Positions 1 through 12,369 of a stretch of DNA of 64,000 nucleotides are shown here, one piece after another (positions within the stretch are counted from its first letter, which is position 1; every line of letters starts with the position of its first letter). The stretch covers positions 29,545,013-29,609,012 of the forward strand of contig CM043968.1 of NCBI GenBank assembly GCA_014529385.2. The letters run 5' to 3'. The notes beneath the pieces are model-generated. The model worked only from the letters and a program-made list of their open reading frames with translations, was not told the origin of the DNA and did not search any database. The DNA comes from Adiantum capillus-veneris (Eukaryota > Streptophyta > Polypodiopsida > Polypodiales > Pteridaceae). The position numbers and the translations under genes are program-made.

Positions 1-118
1 CTTCAATGCGTAGAGGGCATCGTTCTCTTTGATTGAGGCTATAGATAACCTAAATCGGAGTTCAAATGAGAAATTTATGATAAAAAGAGTGAATTGTTGT
101 CTACTATGTCAAAAAACG

Positions 119-975
<857 letters not shown>

Positions 976-1473
976 CTCGGAGGTTAAATATGACTTATGG
1001 GACCAAAGTTACATGTGATGTAGTATGTGTATGGCTTATGAGTGACTCTCGATGCTCCAAAATTGTGGTGATGAGAGTCAGAATGGAGAGCCCACTCTGT
1101 GGCTGGGAGAGGAAAGTGTGTAGGTCTAAGTTATGGCTGAAAATGTAAGAGAAGAAAGTTCGGATGTGACCAAAAGTTGAGCACTCTAGTAATTTGTGGT
1201 ACTCAGACTCTCGAACTTGCACTGAGCATAATGTGCATAGTCAATTTGACTCTTCTCCATTGCCACAACGCCCTATCTTGCATCGAAGGAAATGGGAAAG
1301 GTGATCCAAATGGCTGCGATAGTTCGTATCACCGACAAGGGGATAGGCTCAAGCATGTAAGTGTGAGTACGGTTTCCTCTTTCAACACAAAACATGGTTT
1401 TGTAGTTGGGGGCAATATGGGTGGTATAATGTGTGAAGCGTGACCCACAGGATTTCTCCCAAGCCGCAATACA

Positions 1474-3406
1474 TTAGCGTTGTAGAAAAGCTTCATTCAC
1501 TTGGGAGTCAATTGAAGCATCATGTAGAAAGTGTAATGCATCCCATCTCCCAAACCACTTCTTTATGTCTTGCATCCATCCCGTGCTCAAGATCTTGCTT
1601 TTATGCGTCTTTTGAACTTTTTTTCTTGCTTCCCATGCAATTGTAGGAAGTCGATGTGAGGGGTTTTGATGCATCTTTATCATGTACTCCACAACCCTTT
1701 CCATGTCCATAACCTCAATTAGAAGAGATACGGACTCAAGAAGTAGGAGCATATATGGTGTTTGTGTCTTAACTTGGAGAAAGTTTATAAGAAAACTCTT
1801 TTGGACATTCTCAAACTCTTTCCAAGTAGACTTTGAGATGATCCCGCCCCACACTTCAACTCCATATAGAAGAACCGGACCTGTCACCAATGCATCAAAA
1901 AGATACTTCTTGAGAACCCAACACTTGATGTTTCCCTCATTACACATGTTCTCAAATGCATAGTATGCTTTCTTTCTCTCTTCCAAACGACGCATAGCAC
2001 ATTCATGCCACTTGTGATGGGATGGAACCTCAAGACCAAGGTACTTAAAGCTCTCAACAACTTCAAATGTCTCATTGTTGTACACAATGCATGGCTTCTC
2101 CTTATGATTGGTTTTTCACAAGCATAACCTTTGTTTTGGACTCATTCACACTCAGCCCACTATGCAAGAAAAAGTTCTCGAGGACAACCATAAGCTTTTG
2201 TGCACCTTCTAAAGTGTGTTCTAGATGCACTACATCATCCGCATACAACAAAAGCATGATTATCGCATTGCAAATAGTGACCTCTTCAATGCCTCTTCTT
2301 GCATAAAGTCAAGTACCATTTGTTCCAATTGATTGATGCATAGACCAAAGAGAGTTGGTGACAACGGACATCCTTGTTTAACCCCAATAGTGTTAGAAAA
2401 TTTTTTGAAATTTCTCTTCCCATGCGTAATTGACAAATCACCTTCTCATAGATTCGAGAAACCGCAAGCATAAACTCACTTGGCACTTGGAGTTCTTGCA
2501 TCCTTCTGTTATGTGGAATCATATCAAAGGCTTTCTTAAAGTCCACAAAACAACAATACAATCGCTTGACATTTAATCGACTTTCCTCCATGAGAACACA
2601 AAGAGTGACAAGATGATCAATGGTGCTATGCCATCGATGAAAACCTGCTTGTCCGTTTGCACGCTTGTCATTCTCTTCAGCCCAATCACTCAATTTCATC
2701 AGCCATTATGCACCCAAACAACTTTTCCATAAGAGCCCAATCATTATAGTCCGGTGGTTGTTTACATTCTTTACATCTCCTCCTTTATGCAAAGGCTTAA
2801 CCCAATTAGTACTCCAATCATAAGGCATACCATGTTGAGGTGCAAGGTTGAACATATTACACATCCACTCATCTATAAAATCTCCCGTCCATTTGATCAT
2901 CTCCGGCTTGATACCTTGAATATCTCCTGCTTTGCGAGTGGCCAACTTTTCAAACCCACCGCATACATTCTCAATAGTAAAAAAAGAGGGCATACATGGG
3001 AGTGAACCATCAAATGGCATTTTTTTAGCATTTGCTTGCTCATATAATTGCCTACAATGTATGTACATATCCACAAGACTCAAGTTACCAAAATTCTCAA
3101 TCCGCTTGTCCCTCAATTTCTCCAAAATCTTCCACATGCATGTGTCTTTTCTTGAACTTGAAATTTTTTTTGCTTTACTTTCCATATTCTTCTCTTCTTT
3201 TGAATCAATGCCTTGTATGTATGCAAATGACTTTGATAGTTATCTTTGTCCATAGTTGCATCAAGCATTATCAAGGACTTTTGAGCATCTTGACATTCTT
3301 TATCAAACCACCTTTTGCGTGATCTATCTTGTTGATACCATGGAGATGCTTTATGGAAAATCATTCTTCGGCACAAGAACAAATAGCATTCTTGAAAGCT
3401 TCCCAT
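1474..3406 (-). pseudogene. LINE ORF2 reverse transcriptase and C-terminal region, broken
   Basis: Frames 3406-3113 and 3185-2706 form the linker and RT start (WVKPLHKGGDVKNVNNHRTI, the usual 'plyKkGd..n..nyR.I' motif). Frame 2699-2286 has the catalytic stretch CCFVDFKKAFDMIPH (first Asp). The intact catalytic box YADDVV lies on the minus strand at 2234-2245, just outside the listed long frames. Frame 2085-1474 has the thumb motif ESFKYLGLEV and a long C-terminal tail. Stops and shifts separate these pieces. Conservation of both catalytic Asp motifs indicates derivation from an active LINE; the many breaks show old decay. Confidence 0.8.
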
Positions 3407-3540
3407 TTAGTTTCCAATGGTGCATCATATTGAAGCTTTGTCATCCATAATTTTTGCTCAACCATTTCAATGTACATTGGTGCCGTTTGAAATCCATACA
3501 AAGTGATAATTTCTCTTTCCTTTGGCTGAGATTATCATGC

Positions 3541-4376
3541 TTAGTTGCTTCTACATGAAAGTTCGATACATAAGGTACAATGGTCGGATTCCTGGGTCCA
3601 TTGGCCAAACATAAAACTCTTTATGCGATACATGATGGCTTTGAAGAGTAGCATATAGTCAATTACATTGTCTCCATTATGTCTCCTACATGTAAATCCA
3701 TCGAATCCACTCCACAAAGATACACCATTGGCAATGAGCATACCCGTGCTATAACACATGTGTAAAAGTAACTTTCCATAGTGATCTGCTCTTTATCATC
3801 CATTGAAGTACGATCATACAAGTGAACTTCCTCCAACTCCCTTGAAATGTATGGCATATCAAATTGTTGAGTATCATGTTGCAATGTTTTTGTGCGAGCA
3901 TTCATATCCCCAAATACAATAACATCACCTTCACCTTTGAAATAAGCACTTTCCTCTTTTAAATCAAAAAATGGTTGATCTCTATCCATGCAAGCATAAA
4001 AGGGGGAATCATGATGAGGAATGTAGCAATCGACTAGAAAAATGGATGCTCTTTTTGGTGTCATAATTTTCAACCATACATTACGTTTGTGCTTGTCATC
4101 TTTCACAATTGATACAAAATATTCCAATCCTTTCTTAACCATACATACTACCCCTCCTTGTCCTCTTCATTGCTTGAGATTCTTTGACCACATCAATGAA
4201 TGTACATTGTAATCCTCCAAGCCGTTAATCCTTTGTGTGTCATACTCCCAAGTTCCAACAAGAAGTACAACATCGGCTTTGCTTGTGTGTTCATCAATGC
4301 CAAACCCCTCATTCCATAGGTATCCATTACAATTCCAAAAGCATATTTTCAATTGTAACTCGGTCTCATAGGTCAC
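3541..4376 (-). pseudogene. LINE ORF2 endonuclease (EEP) domain, frameshifted
   Basis: The start at 4376 reads MTYETELQLKICFWNCNGYL, matching the N-terminal 'I.WNCNGL' strand of exonuclease-endonuclease-phosphatase domains in LINEs. Next, 4142-3663 contains the metal-binding region VIVFGDMNART. Then 3759-3541 supplies the C-terminal signature, with DNVIDYML and a final SDHCTLCIE (the catalytic Asp-His pair). The three pieces are collinear but in different frames. In LINEs this domain nicks target DNA to prime reverse transcription. Key residues look conserved even though the frame is lost. Confidence 0.75.
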
Positions 4377-4420
4377 GCAACCCTATTTGCTTGAGGGACT
4401 TGACTTTTCCTTGGGCACAT

Positions 4421-5330
4421 TTACTTCATGAGAGATCTCCTTGTTTTTATTATTCTTTTCTCATATGCCTTGCGACGCATATTTTGTTGCTTAATACTAC
4501 GATCTTCACATACAAAACAATTTTTTGTTCCTGAAAAAGATCCAACTATTATCAAGGATAATCTTTCACTTGGTCTCATCTGGCATGGTGCATACAATTG
4601 GCGGTTCTCTTGAGCGAGGAGCTCCTTGCTTCCTGAGTCTATGTGCTCCATATATCATAACTCAGGACATGCCAAAGTGGGTTTTGAAGAAATCTTTGAT
4701 AACAATGGCAAGAGAAGGAGGTGTCTCTAACTTCTCTTCGGGAATTCCACGACAACAATGTTCTTGGAACGTCACTCCCGTTCCTTCAACTCCTCCACAT
4801 ACACATTCTCAATATTCTTTGTTTGAGCCATAGCTTGTATAAGTGAGGAATTATAAACCACATTGCTACCACATACATCACCCCAAGATTTGTTTGTGCA
4901 TACATTTTTCATGTCGCATATCCCGGCTCATGGTGTCAAATTTCTCCTCTTTCAATACATGGTCATGCTCTACTTTGCACATCCGCTCCTTCAAAGCATT
5001 CAAGTCCATAAGAGAGCGTTTACATTCCTTGACTTCCTCTTCAAGTTCCATCAAATGTGTTGTTTGCAACTCAAGTGTCCTCTTGAGATTCTCATTCTCA
5101 ACCACAAGTACCCTTAGTGTGTCATTCTCCATTGCAAGTGCTCATAAGTCTTCGCCTTGTTTGTTTACGGTCTCTTGCAATGATACCAAGTACGCCATGA
5201 TCATGGTTTTCGATGTCGTTGATTGGGTGGTTGTGTTGCTATCTCCACACTTAGGAGATTTTGGATCATTTTCCACAATGGATGTGGACCTTCTTGAAGA
5301 AGAACAACCCTCGCGAGTGCCGGAAGACAT
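4421..5330 (-). pseudogene. LINE ORF1-like coiled-coil protein, broken
   Basis: Frame 5330-5142 gives a Ser/Thr-rich N-terminus starting MSSGTREGC. It is followed by 5132-4878, a long Leu/Glu/Lys-rich segment (LKRTLELQTTHLMELEEEVK) that reads as a coiled coil. The frame at 4651-4421 is basic and holds one Cys pair (CFVC), too little to call a zinc knuckle. Position directly upstream of the endonuclease and the coiled-coil character fit a LINE ORF1 RNA-binding protein. The frame changes at least twice between 5142 and 4421, so it is not intact. A host coiled-coil gene is possible, but the collinear placement makes ORF1 more likely. Confidence 0.55.
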
Positions 5331-5439
5331 TGTATGTAAAATAAGAAATGAGAGTCAATTTTCCTGAACCTGTTCACTTCAAAAATGCTGCTACAGAAAC
5401 ACCCTCCATAAGTCTGCAAATTTCTGTCTTTACATCAAC

Positions 5440-5467
5440 GCGTAGAGGGCTTCGTGCTCTTCGTGCT

Positions 5468-5534
<67 letters not shown>

Positions 5535-5872
5535 AATGAAATGACATATTAACACCTTGAAAATGATAGAGAGAGAGAGAGATGTAATGAAATGAAATGA
5601 TATATTAACGTCTTCAAAATGACGTGGGACCAAACCATTACAAACTATTTGGGGTGAGAGAGAGAGAGAGAGGAGGAGGAGGAAAATATTTAGAGAGAGA
5701 GGGAGAGGTGGTGAAATAGAGAGAGAGAGAGAGAGAGAGATGAAATGAAATGATATATTAACGTCTTCAAATGATAGAGAGAGAGAGAGATGTAATGAAA
5801 TGAAATGATATATTAACGTCTTAAAAATGACGTATGGGACAAAACCATTACAAACTAATGGAACTGTTTGGG

Positions 5873-5910
<38 letters not shown>
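5440..5910. repeat. (GA)n array with interspersed ATGAAATGAAATGATATATTAACG unit
   Basis: (GA)n at about 5467-5530 is followed by repeated units made of ATGAAATGAAATGATATATT, AACGTCTTCAAAATGACG and a GGGACCAAACCATTACAAAC block. Each unit is separated by fresh GA runs (5567-5581, 5657-5673, 5717-5740, 5776-5790, 5875-5915). It is the same composite unit as in the first kilobase, on the other side of the LINE. Confidence 0.85.
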
Positions 5911-5919
<9 letters not shown>

Positions 5920-6495
5920 AATTTGATATGCCCTTTTAAAGAACCATATATTGACACTTGACCTTAAAACAGACAAAAGATAAAAGACAGTAGATAATAG
6001 ACAAAAGACAAATTTCTTTATTTAAAGCTAATACATCCGGTTCTGGTAGGAGACCGATTGAGCCTTAGAACTCATGAAAGAATAGACCTATACCAGCCAC
6101 CATCAAACACAGATATCAAGCTAGAACTTGAGCTACCCTTGATGGGAAGACATGTATCCAAACAATCCATTCTATTTGTTATCACTGTCACATAGCCCTA
6201 CACTCCCTCACTCTCCTTATATACTTCAGGTGAAAGATTTTTGGCCTTGCGATGGGGTAATATTCGTTTAGTGATGATTTTGGAAGTTTTAGAGGGATGT
6301 ATAGGCTGACATCCTTTGGGAATCGCGTATAGCAATTGGACGAAGTTTCCTAGATAGTAAGTATTTGAAGCGGCTTTTCAAATTTAGGTTGCCATTGACT
6401 TGTTTCAGCTCTTCCTTTTACTGGGTTTTTTACGTTCGACATTCACCCGTTCTTCCTGAAGGATAATTTAGACACTGTGGATTATAGTTAGATGG

Positions 6496-6588
<93 letters not shown>

Positions 6589-6785
6589 AGCTAGAGCTAC
6601 TACCAATATATGGCATTATGTGAAAATGGTTGTAACACAATGATAATAGAACCGATAATATCAATCACCATATATCGCCAATTCTATATACACTATTACA
6701 AGCAAAGCCATATAGTTGCGCTTATACTCAGAAAGAGGAATTTCAACCCTACAACATGCTCCTTTTTTTATTTCATCCCGACATA
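5911..6785 (-). repeat. Direct repeat copy A (partner at 14021-14816)
   Basis: From AGAGATTAAATTT to CATCCCGACAT this segment is closely similar, in the same orientation, to 14021-14816. The main size difference is a (GT)n expansion at 6498-6588 in this copy, where the partner has only GTGTGTGTGAGAGAG. The minus strand corresponds to a coding-looking tail that is open in the partner copy but broken here by small indels. The last part (CQPIHPSKTSKIITKRI and a basic stretch) is still readable. Confidence 0.85.
6498..6588. repeat. (GT)n microsatellite inside repeat copy A
   Basis: About 45 uninterrupted GT units. The equivalent place in the second copy (about 14605-14625) has only a few GT and GA units, so the expansion happened after the duplication. 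Confidence 0.95.
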
Positions 6786-7120
6786 GAAATATGTAAATGT
6801 AGCTATTCATGCTAACTAGTAACTTTGATTTTGACTTTGCATTATAGTTTAGAAAAGACATGAGGCCATTGTTTATATGTGAATTTGTAAAGTTTACAAA
6901 TACAATGAAACATTTCCCTAATTCTGTAGTGTATCGTTATAATCTAACCATCCCAAAAAGAGAATGAAACCTTTTGCTACATTGAATATTGTAACTCCAA
7001 AAACAAAAACCACCTAATCAAGTAGGTGCTCCCAATTTTGGGAAGGAGGTGAATTAAGGGGAATCGCAATGGATTCTGTTATGTGGCTTTGAAAGAAAAA
7101 GGGAGCAAATGGCACGTGGG

Positions 7121-7165
<45 letters not shown>

Positions 7166-7520
7166 TATTTGCCATGCTGTGCATGTTGTGTGTGTGTGTG
7201 TCTTGGTACCCGTTCCATTTTCCAGAGAAGATGTAGAGGGTATATACTAGACTTTTTTTGAACTAAAAAAGACATTAACGCATATTAAATTATGAGTTAC
7301 ATATAGGATGAGATAAAAAACCATCATGTTGTGTGCTGAAATGGTATGTCTGTCCACCATCTTTTCTTCTCATTGTGTGTTTTCGCTTTGCTGATTACTA
7401 TCCTGCAATCAAGTCAGTTGTCTCTGAGATCTATGCCGCAAAATTACCTAATCTCTACAAAGAAAGCATAACTAACATAAGCAAAAACTTATATTAGTTT
7501 AAATTAATTAGACAATTTAC
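6786..7520. other. Non-coding AT-rich stretch with (GA)n at 7122-7162
   Basis: No gene recognised. A perfect (GA)n tract of about 40 bp lies at 7122-7162 and a short (GT)n at about 7190-7201. The rest is AT-rich unique-looking sequence with scattered stops in all frames. Confidence 0.6.
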
Positions 7521-7525
7521 AATCC

Positions 7526-7900
7526 TCACCTCAATGCTTGGATTCTTTTTTTAAGGCCGCCAGAGCCTACCTTCAACGTTTCAAGATTCCGTAGTTTCTT
7601 CTTTCGTACACGAGTGCCTAACATTGTCTCTTTGTTTTGTAATGACCATACCTTTGTTTGCAAGACCTGTGATTCTTGTGTGTACTGCATTACAATCTGT
7701 TGGTCCTCATAATGCAAGTTTTAAAGTCTCTAAATCTCATTTTCTTGGTGCTTCACCATGTCGTTATAAGTTTCTGATTTGTTGTTTAGAGCTTTACAGT
7801 AGCCAAGCAAACCATTTTCTTCATTACTTGCAAAGGTCAATAAGTTAGTGGGATTTGAAAATGCAGGGAAAGCATTGGTCATGGGATTCAATGGATAGAG
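7526..7900 (-). pseudogene. Coiled-coil exon-like block, unrecognised gene
   Basis: On the minus strand a readable frame runs from about 7893 (NPMTNAFPAFSNPTNLLTF) through ENGLLGYCKALNNKSE to a Gln/Glu/Lys-rich coiled-coil-like stretch. It ends at 7526 with KKRIQALR followed by GTGAGG, a good 5' splice-site match. Two in-frame stops occur in the middle (around 7717-7735). I do not recognise the family. Heptad-like Leu/Val spacing and the splice-like end suggest an exon of a host gene, now damaged, rather than transposon coding sequence. Other minus-strand blocks at 9159-10465 and 13080-13937 may belong to the same gene. Confidence 0.35.
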
Positions 7901-8389
7901 TGAGCCTTTTGTTCAAATATCTAAGTGTTTTGCTCCCTCTGCTCTGAGTCTCTTTGTCATGATCGTTGTCACTTTGATGTTAGTTTTGCCTCGCTTACAC
8001 AATGGCGTATATTGGGGATCCGGGTCAATGTGTACATGATAGAAGGGTCTTTTAAGGAGGACATTTGTGGGGGTGGAAGAAGAAGCGATGTATGCAACAG
8101 TGCAAGAAAGGGAGGATTTATTTAAGGTCAGTGCACAAACAGTGAGAGAGTAAGGAGAGAGCAGGTTTGGAAGGATACGTCCTATTTCCTTTAGTCATAC
8201 ATTCCATGTACAAGAAACTTCCTCCAATTCTAGGACGTTCATTAAATGCAATTGAAAATGATTTATTCTTCAATCATCACGGCCGTTATGACACTATGGC
8301 AAGAATCTACTTGTAAGTGCACTTTTTGAATGGTTATTCCAAGTTTACAGTTGCTTTTACCACACCTATTTTCTAGAGAGAGAAAGTCA

Positions 8390-8940
8390 AAATTATATTT
8401 TTCTTAGAAGGCCCTCCAAATGACCTCCGAAATTTCCTAATAAGTTACAAAAAAAATTTCATAAGTAAAATGGTCCTTCGAATTCTTTGATGGTATAAAT
8501 ATCTTTGTGTTGGACAATTGCTTCACAAAGTTAGGTCGGATATATACCGACAAATTAAAGGGATCCCAATGGGGTACTCACATGTTCTCCATTATGGTGT
8601 AATCTATACCTTGCTTGGTTTGAGCTAGAATATGTTAGAAAATTATCCAGACTCAAAAAAACTGATAAGATTCTAGCTTTCATACACTCTAATCGATATA
8701 TGGATGATATTCTATTCAGTAACAACCAATATATTACACAATGCATGAATCACAACAAACCTTTGTCAACTCATATAATCCACCCGGCACTACTATTTCC
8801 CCACCTTCATTTGAAGGGCATCTTCACAATTTTTACCTAGATGACATTTTGGTCCCATACCTGCAAGGAATGTACTTAGGCCCATTGAGCACATCGGAAT
8901 TTGTACTTACAAATGTACTTAGTAATTCATTGTTTATACC
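8390..8940 (+). pseudogene. Penelope-like RT, 3' half (GIPMG and YMDD motifs)
   Basis: The plus strand reads FVLDNCFTKLGRIY, then (after a one-base shift) QIKGIPMG at about 8550-8584. It continues as YLAWFELEYVRKL, ILAFIHSNRYMDDILF (catalytic YMDD at about 8695-8710) and a later NFYLDDILVPYLQG. The order 'Q..GIPMG ... YE..F...L ... F...RYmDDil ... FLDi' is that of Penelope-like element reverse transcriptases rather than LINE or LTR RTs. The 5' half (motif A) is not upstream on this strand; the matching half lies on the opposite strand at 10740-12366. Frameshifts are present. Confidence 0.6.
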
Positions 8941-8975
8941 TTAAATTGATACTGTCTACCTGTCTATGTGTTTTG

Positions 8976-8982
<7 letters not shown>

Positions 8983-9024
<42 letters not shown>
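8983..9024. repeat. (GA)n microsatellite
   Basis: About 21 perfect GA units between the Penelope-like fragment and the minus-strand block at 9159-10465. Confidence 0.95.
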
Positions 9025-9026
<2 letters not shown>

Positions 9027-9158
9027 TTAAGCAAACACTTGATATTAAGATTAAACTAATAAAAAATGTTACATTTCATTAAATCCATTCATGCTAGGTT
9101 ACATTGGCACAATTTGAATACGGCTAGAAAGATCTCCACACAGAAAATGCTTCTCCCT

Positions 9159-10465
9159 TCATTGCATTACTCTTCGTCCGCCCAACAAGAAATAAAAATT
9201 TACGGAGTCAATGTCGGCAGTCTCCTCCACTATGTCATGTTGAAGTTTCAAAAGATTGCATTGCTGCTTTATTGTAATTATTGTCATAAGATTTAGGTCT
9301 TTGTCTGCCACTTCCACATCTATGACAGCATTGTTTGCCAAACTTGCTACCTCTTGATCCGTAGGCACATAGCAACCTTCAACAATGTGAGAACTCTTGT
9401 ACCAAAAGGAGATTATTAATGTCTGTGTCGCAAGCATATACTTGACAATCAAAGTGTCAAGAGCAATCTCGCAACATATGCCATCTGTTTCTTTCACATA
9501 CCACCCTCGATCAAGAAGCTTATCACACAAGAGGGAATCAAATGATTCGCAAAGTAGCATAGTTTTAGCAACATGTACTTTGCAGGTATGAAATAACTCG
9601 ACAAAGAGACCAACAGGACAAAAATTTGCAAGTTTCACCAATTTAGTGGGTACAGAGTTTTGGAGAGACCTTTGAACATCCCTATAGAGCCTGCTCCTCA
9701 ATGCATCACTCATTGTTGTGTCGGGAACGGGCCAATCCACGGAGTTCGAGTTGGTTGGTAGTGAAACCTTCACCAACACTCCTCTCTGATTCCTTTGATT
9801 GAGTTGTTAGAAATGGTCATAGAAGAAAATACCCTCGTCTGCAAGGCTTTTGCTAGTTCTTCCCGCATATTGCAAGACCCCAATATGAGCATGGGTCACA
9901 GAGATGAGACCTATAATGCACTCCAGTGGCTCCCATTCCTCATATGAGGAAGGATAAACATCTGTGAATGTAAGAGAATAGAAATAAATACAAACATCTG
10001 TATAACCTAATTAAATATCTGTAATAAGAAAAGAAAAAAATAGATTCACATTTGAAATGTAAGATAACATTTATAGAGGAGTGCCAAATAATTAACTCAG
10101 TGTTGCATCGTGGATTATGCACCATCGCCATTAGCAATCACATCAGAGTGAGTGAAAACATGTGGAACAAAGACTCCTTTCACAGTCTTCTTACCAACAT
10201 GGACTTTGAAATCCAGAATTGATTTCCATATAGAACAAAACATATTTGTTGCTTTCGAGCTTTTTCTCCTTCGTGACTGCATAAGAACCCAAGAACCTTT
10301 GCTTATCCTTTGCTCTTGCCACCTATTATCTGTAGTGAGAGAGTTTGAGATTGAGATAGTGCTTATGCTACTGCATGGTCTTCTTGGCACACTTATGGTG
10401 AGGTTAGTTGGGGATAGTGTAGAGAAACCTCTAGAACTTCTTGGGCGGGTAGAAGACGAATCCAT
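9159..10465 (-). CDS. Unrecognised multi-exon gene candidate
   Basis: Three coding-looking blocks are collinear on the minus strand. Block 1 (10465-10115) begins with ATG and a Ser/Pro/Arg-rich N-terminus (MDSSSTRPRSSRGFSTLSPT) and ends near a possible donor, GATG|GTGCAT. Block 2 starts at 9961 after a strong acceptor (TTCTCTTACATTCACAG) and reads VYPSSYEEWEPLECIIG, then THAHIGVLQYAGRTSKSL, before a stop near 9807. Block 3 (9779-9159, up to 206 residues, no ATG at its start) reads LRSRLYRDVQRSLQNSVPTK onward to GGRRVMQ. I do not recognise the family, and no transposon motif is visible. The acceptor and composition argue for a host gene or remnant; the junction between blocks 2 and 3 is unclear. 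Confidence 0.4.
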
Positions 10466-10739
10466 AGGTATAATGGGGGGAGAATGAGTTTTGAAAGCCT
10501 TTCATAAAGGTAGTAGATATCTTTTAATAAAGGAAGAGAGTTAGCTATCAATCAGTAGTCAGGTTTCAACAACTTGACGGCTATTGGCAGTGGGCCCTAC
10601 TTTGTGAGACGAGGAAGTTACCTTACGAAAATGGGACAAATCTCAATATTTTAAAATGTTTTCTTTAAATTTTGTGTTATTTTCCATGCATTTCTATGTT
10701 ACGTAAGGTTGCTGCTCATTGGTTGCACCTACTTTTCTC

Positions 10740-12366
10740 TCTCTTCCATAAGGCCCTCCAGATGACCTCCAAAATTTCCTAATGGGGTTATTTTTCTTCT
10801 AGATGGCTTAAAACCTTTATAACCTTGACTAGTTATTGATCTTCTAACGTCTCTCAAAGAATCCATCAGGCTCTGTTTTCCATGGTGAGGAATTGCTTCA
10901 TAACAAGATTTTACATCATATGTATGAATAGAATATATCTGCTTAGGAAGGTTTATTAAAGCTTCGTACTGGTTGTTAATAACCCAGTTGCATTTGTGTT
11001 AACTTTTGAGAAGGTTTGAAGGTCTTTTTGAAAGTTCTCGGTATATTCAATAAGCCCGTTAGATAATCCTTGCAAAAATTTAGGGATCATATCAGCCACA
11101 GGGGAGAACACACAATCATGGGCATTTGTTATCCAACAAAATGCTTCTTTGTGAATTTTATAATTTCCCATAATGTAGGGAAGACTTCTATCTTGAGAAG
11201 GTATAACAATAAACTCCTTGCAACGTGAATTAATGAGTGAAATGATGGTGTTACTATATTCTTGTATAGGCATGAATTTCGAAGAATCCAATCTTTGGCA
11301 TGCATTCTAATGATCCTTTACAAATAAAGATAGGAGTTTGGGCCGATTTGTCCAAACCACATATAAAAATGTATTTTTGGATAAACTCTATTTCGTCTAA
11401 GATATCTTTTTCCAGGAACTAGGGAATTTGATTATGCCTATAGTTTGGGAAGGTGGACTGGAAGGTTTTATCTAGTCTTTCTTCAATTAACTGAAAGTGA
11501 CACGGTGTACAATTTAGATTCAGCAATTGGCATAATTTTTCCCAACCCTTCTTGAACTCAAGCTTAACTAATTGCAGACGTACTGGGACAAGTGGGATAT
11601 GGTTGAAGCCTTTGGATATATTATCCCTTAAAGTGTGGTGCCTTATAAAATATGGCTGAGTAGTAAGAACATGATCACCAAGACAGTCAAAATACTTGTG
11701 TTTGCATTTTTGGGTAGGGCAAACACAAGGTTCACTAAGATCAAAAGGTTCAGCAAATGTGGCAAAGGGTTTATATAAATATTTTCCCAATATTTTTCAT
11801 TTATTTCCATCCAAATTTTATATGTAAGTGCTCAAGATTGTTTTTGATTCCAATATCCTTTAACATTTCATCAAAAAAAGTGTGAGGGTGTACAAAGTAC
11901 ATAAACTTATTACTAAAGGTTAGGTGAAAAATCCGATGGCTACTTTTTTTACCTTGTTTAATCCATTGTAAACCATTGGTTCTAGTAATTAAATGTCTTA
12001 CCTTGTCATTGGTACTGTATTCCAACATTCTTGGAGTTTTGCCAAAGTCCTCATACCCAGGAATTGTCGAGGTTGTTTTGAGGATGATGCCGTATTGCTT
12101 GGTGTACTAGCAATACGCTTTAGTTACTCCCTAATTCTTGAGGGTTTGAAAATTGTGTTAATGGTCTGACTAATTGGATGATGTTGAACTCGAGAGAGTA
12201 ATGGAGTCCCTCGTGTATACAACACTAAGCATTTTGCTGCATCAATCAGATGCTCATGAAGAGCGCAAAAAACCACTACAGCAAGTCGAACTTCAATGGG
12301 AAAGTATGTTACCCATCTAATAAAAGCATATACTTGTGCGGGTCTAGAGGAGTATGAAAAGAACAT
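10740..12366 (-). pseudogene. Penelope-like element, 5' half (N-terminus to RT motif A)
   Basis: Collinear minus-strand frames: 12366-12124; 12028-11801; 11790-11419, with a Cys-rich region CVCPTQKCKHKYFDC and GDHVLTTQ...LRDNISKG; then FIQKYIFICGLDKSAQTPIF (DK motif, about 11410-11330). Frame 11291-10956 has SLPYIMGNYKIHKEAFCWI and TNAHDCVFSPVA. The RT A motif TYDVKSCYEAIPHHGKQSL lies at about 10860-10920. The DK motif, 'LPyiyG..K.HK', 'WiTNA' and 'tyDv..CYe.IPh' series is known from Penelope-like RTs. A degenerate GIY-YIG domain might lie in 12366-12124, but the match is too weak to claim. Motifs B and C are absent downstream on this strand. Confidence 0.6.
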
Positions 12367-12369
12367 TGG

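Larger units (their letters stand above)
1000..5440 (-). mobile_element. Degenerate non-LTR retrotransposon (LINE), ORF1 + ORF2
   Basis: Read on the minus strand, the order is a coiled-coil ORF1-like frame (5330 to about 4421), an apurinic-type endonuclease (about 4376-3541), a linker, a reverse transcriptase (about 2800-2090) and a C-terminal extension (to about 1474). This is the standard two-ORF LINE order. Coding frames are broken at many points, so the copy is dead. Ends are approximate: no clear poly(A) (poly-T on the plus strand) was seen at the low-coordinate end, and the 5' side abuts the sequence ACGCGTAGAGGGC at 5439, which resembles the first bases of the window. Both flanks are GA-rich arrays of the same kind. 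Confidence 0.82.
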
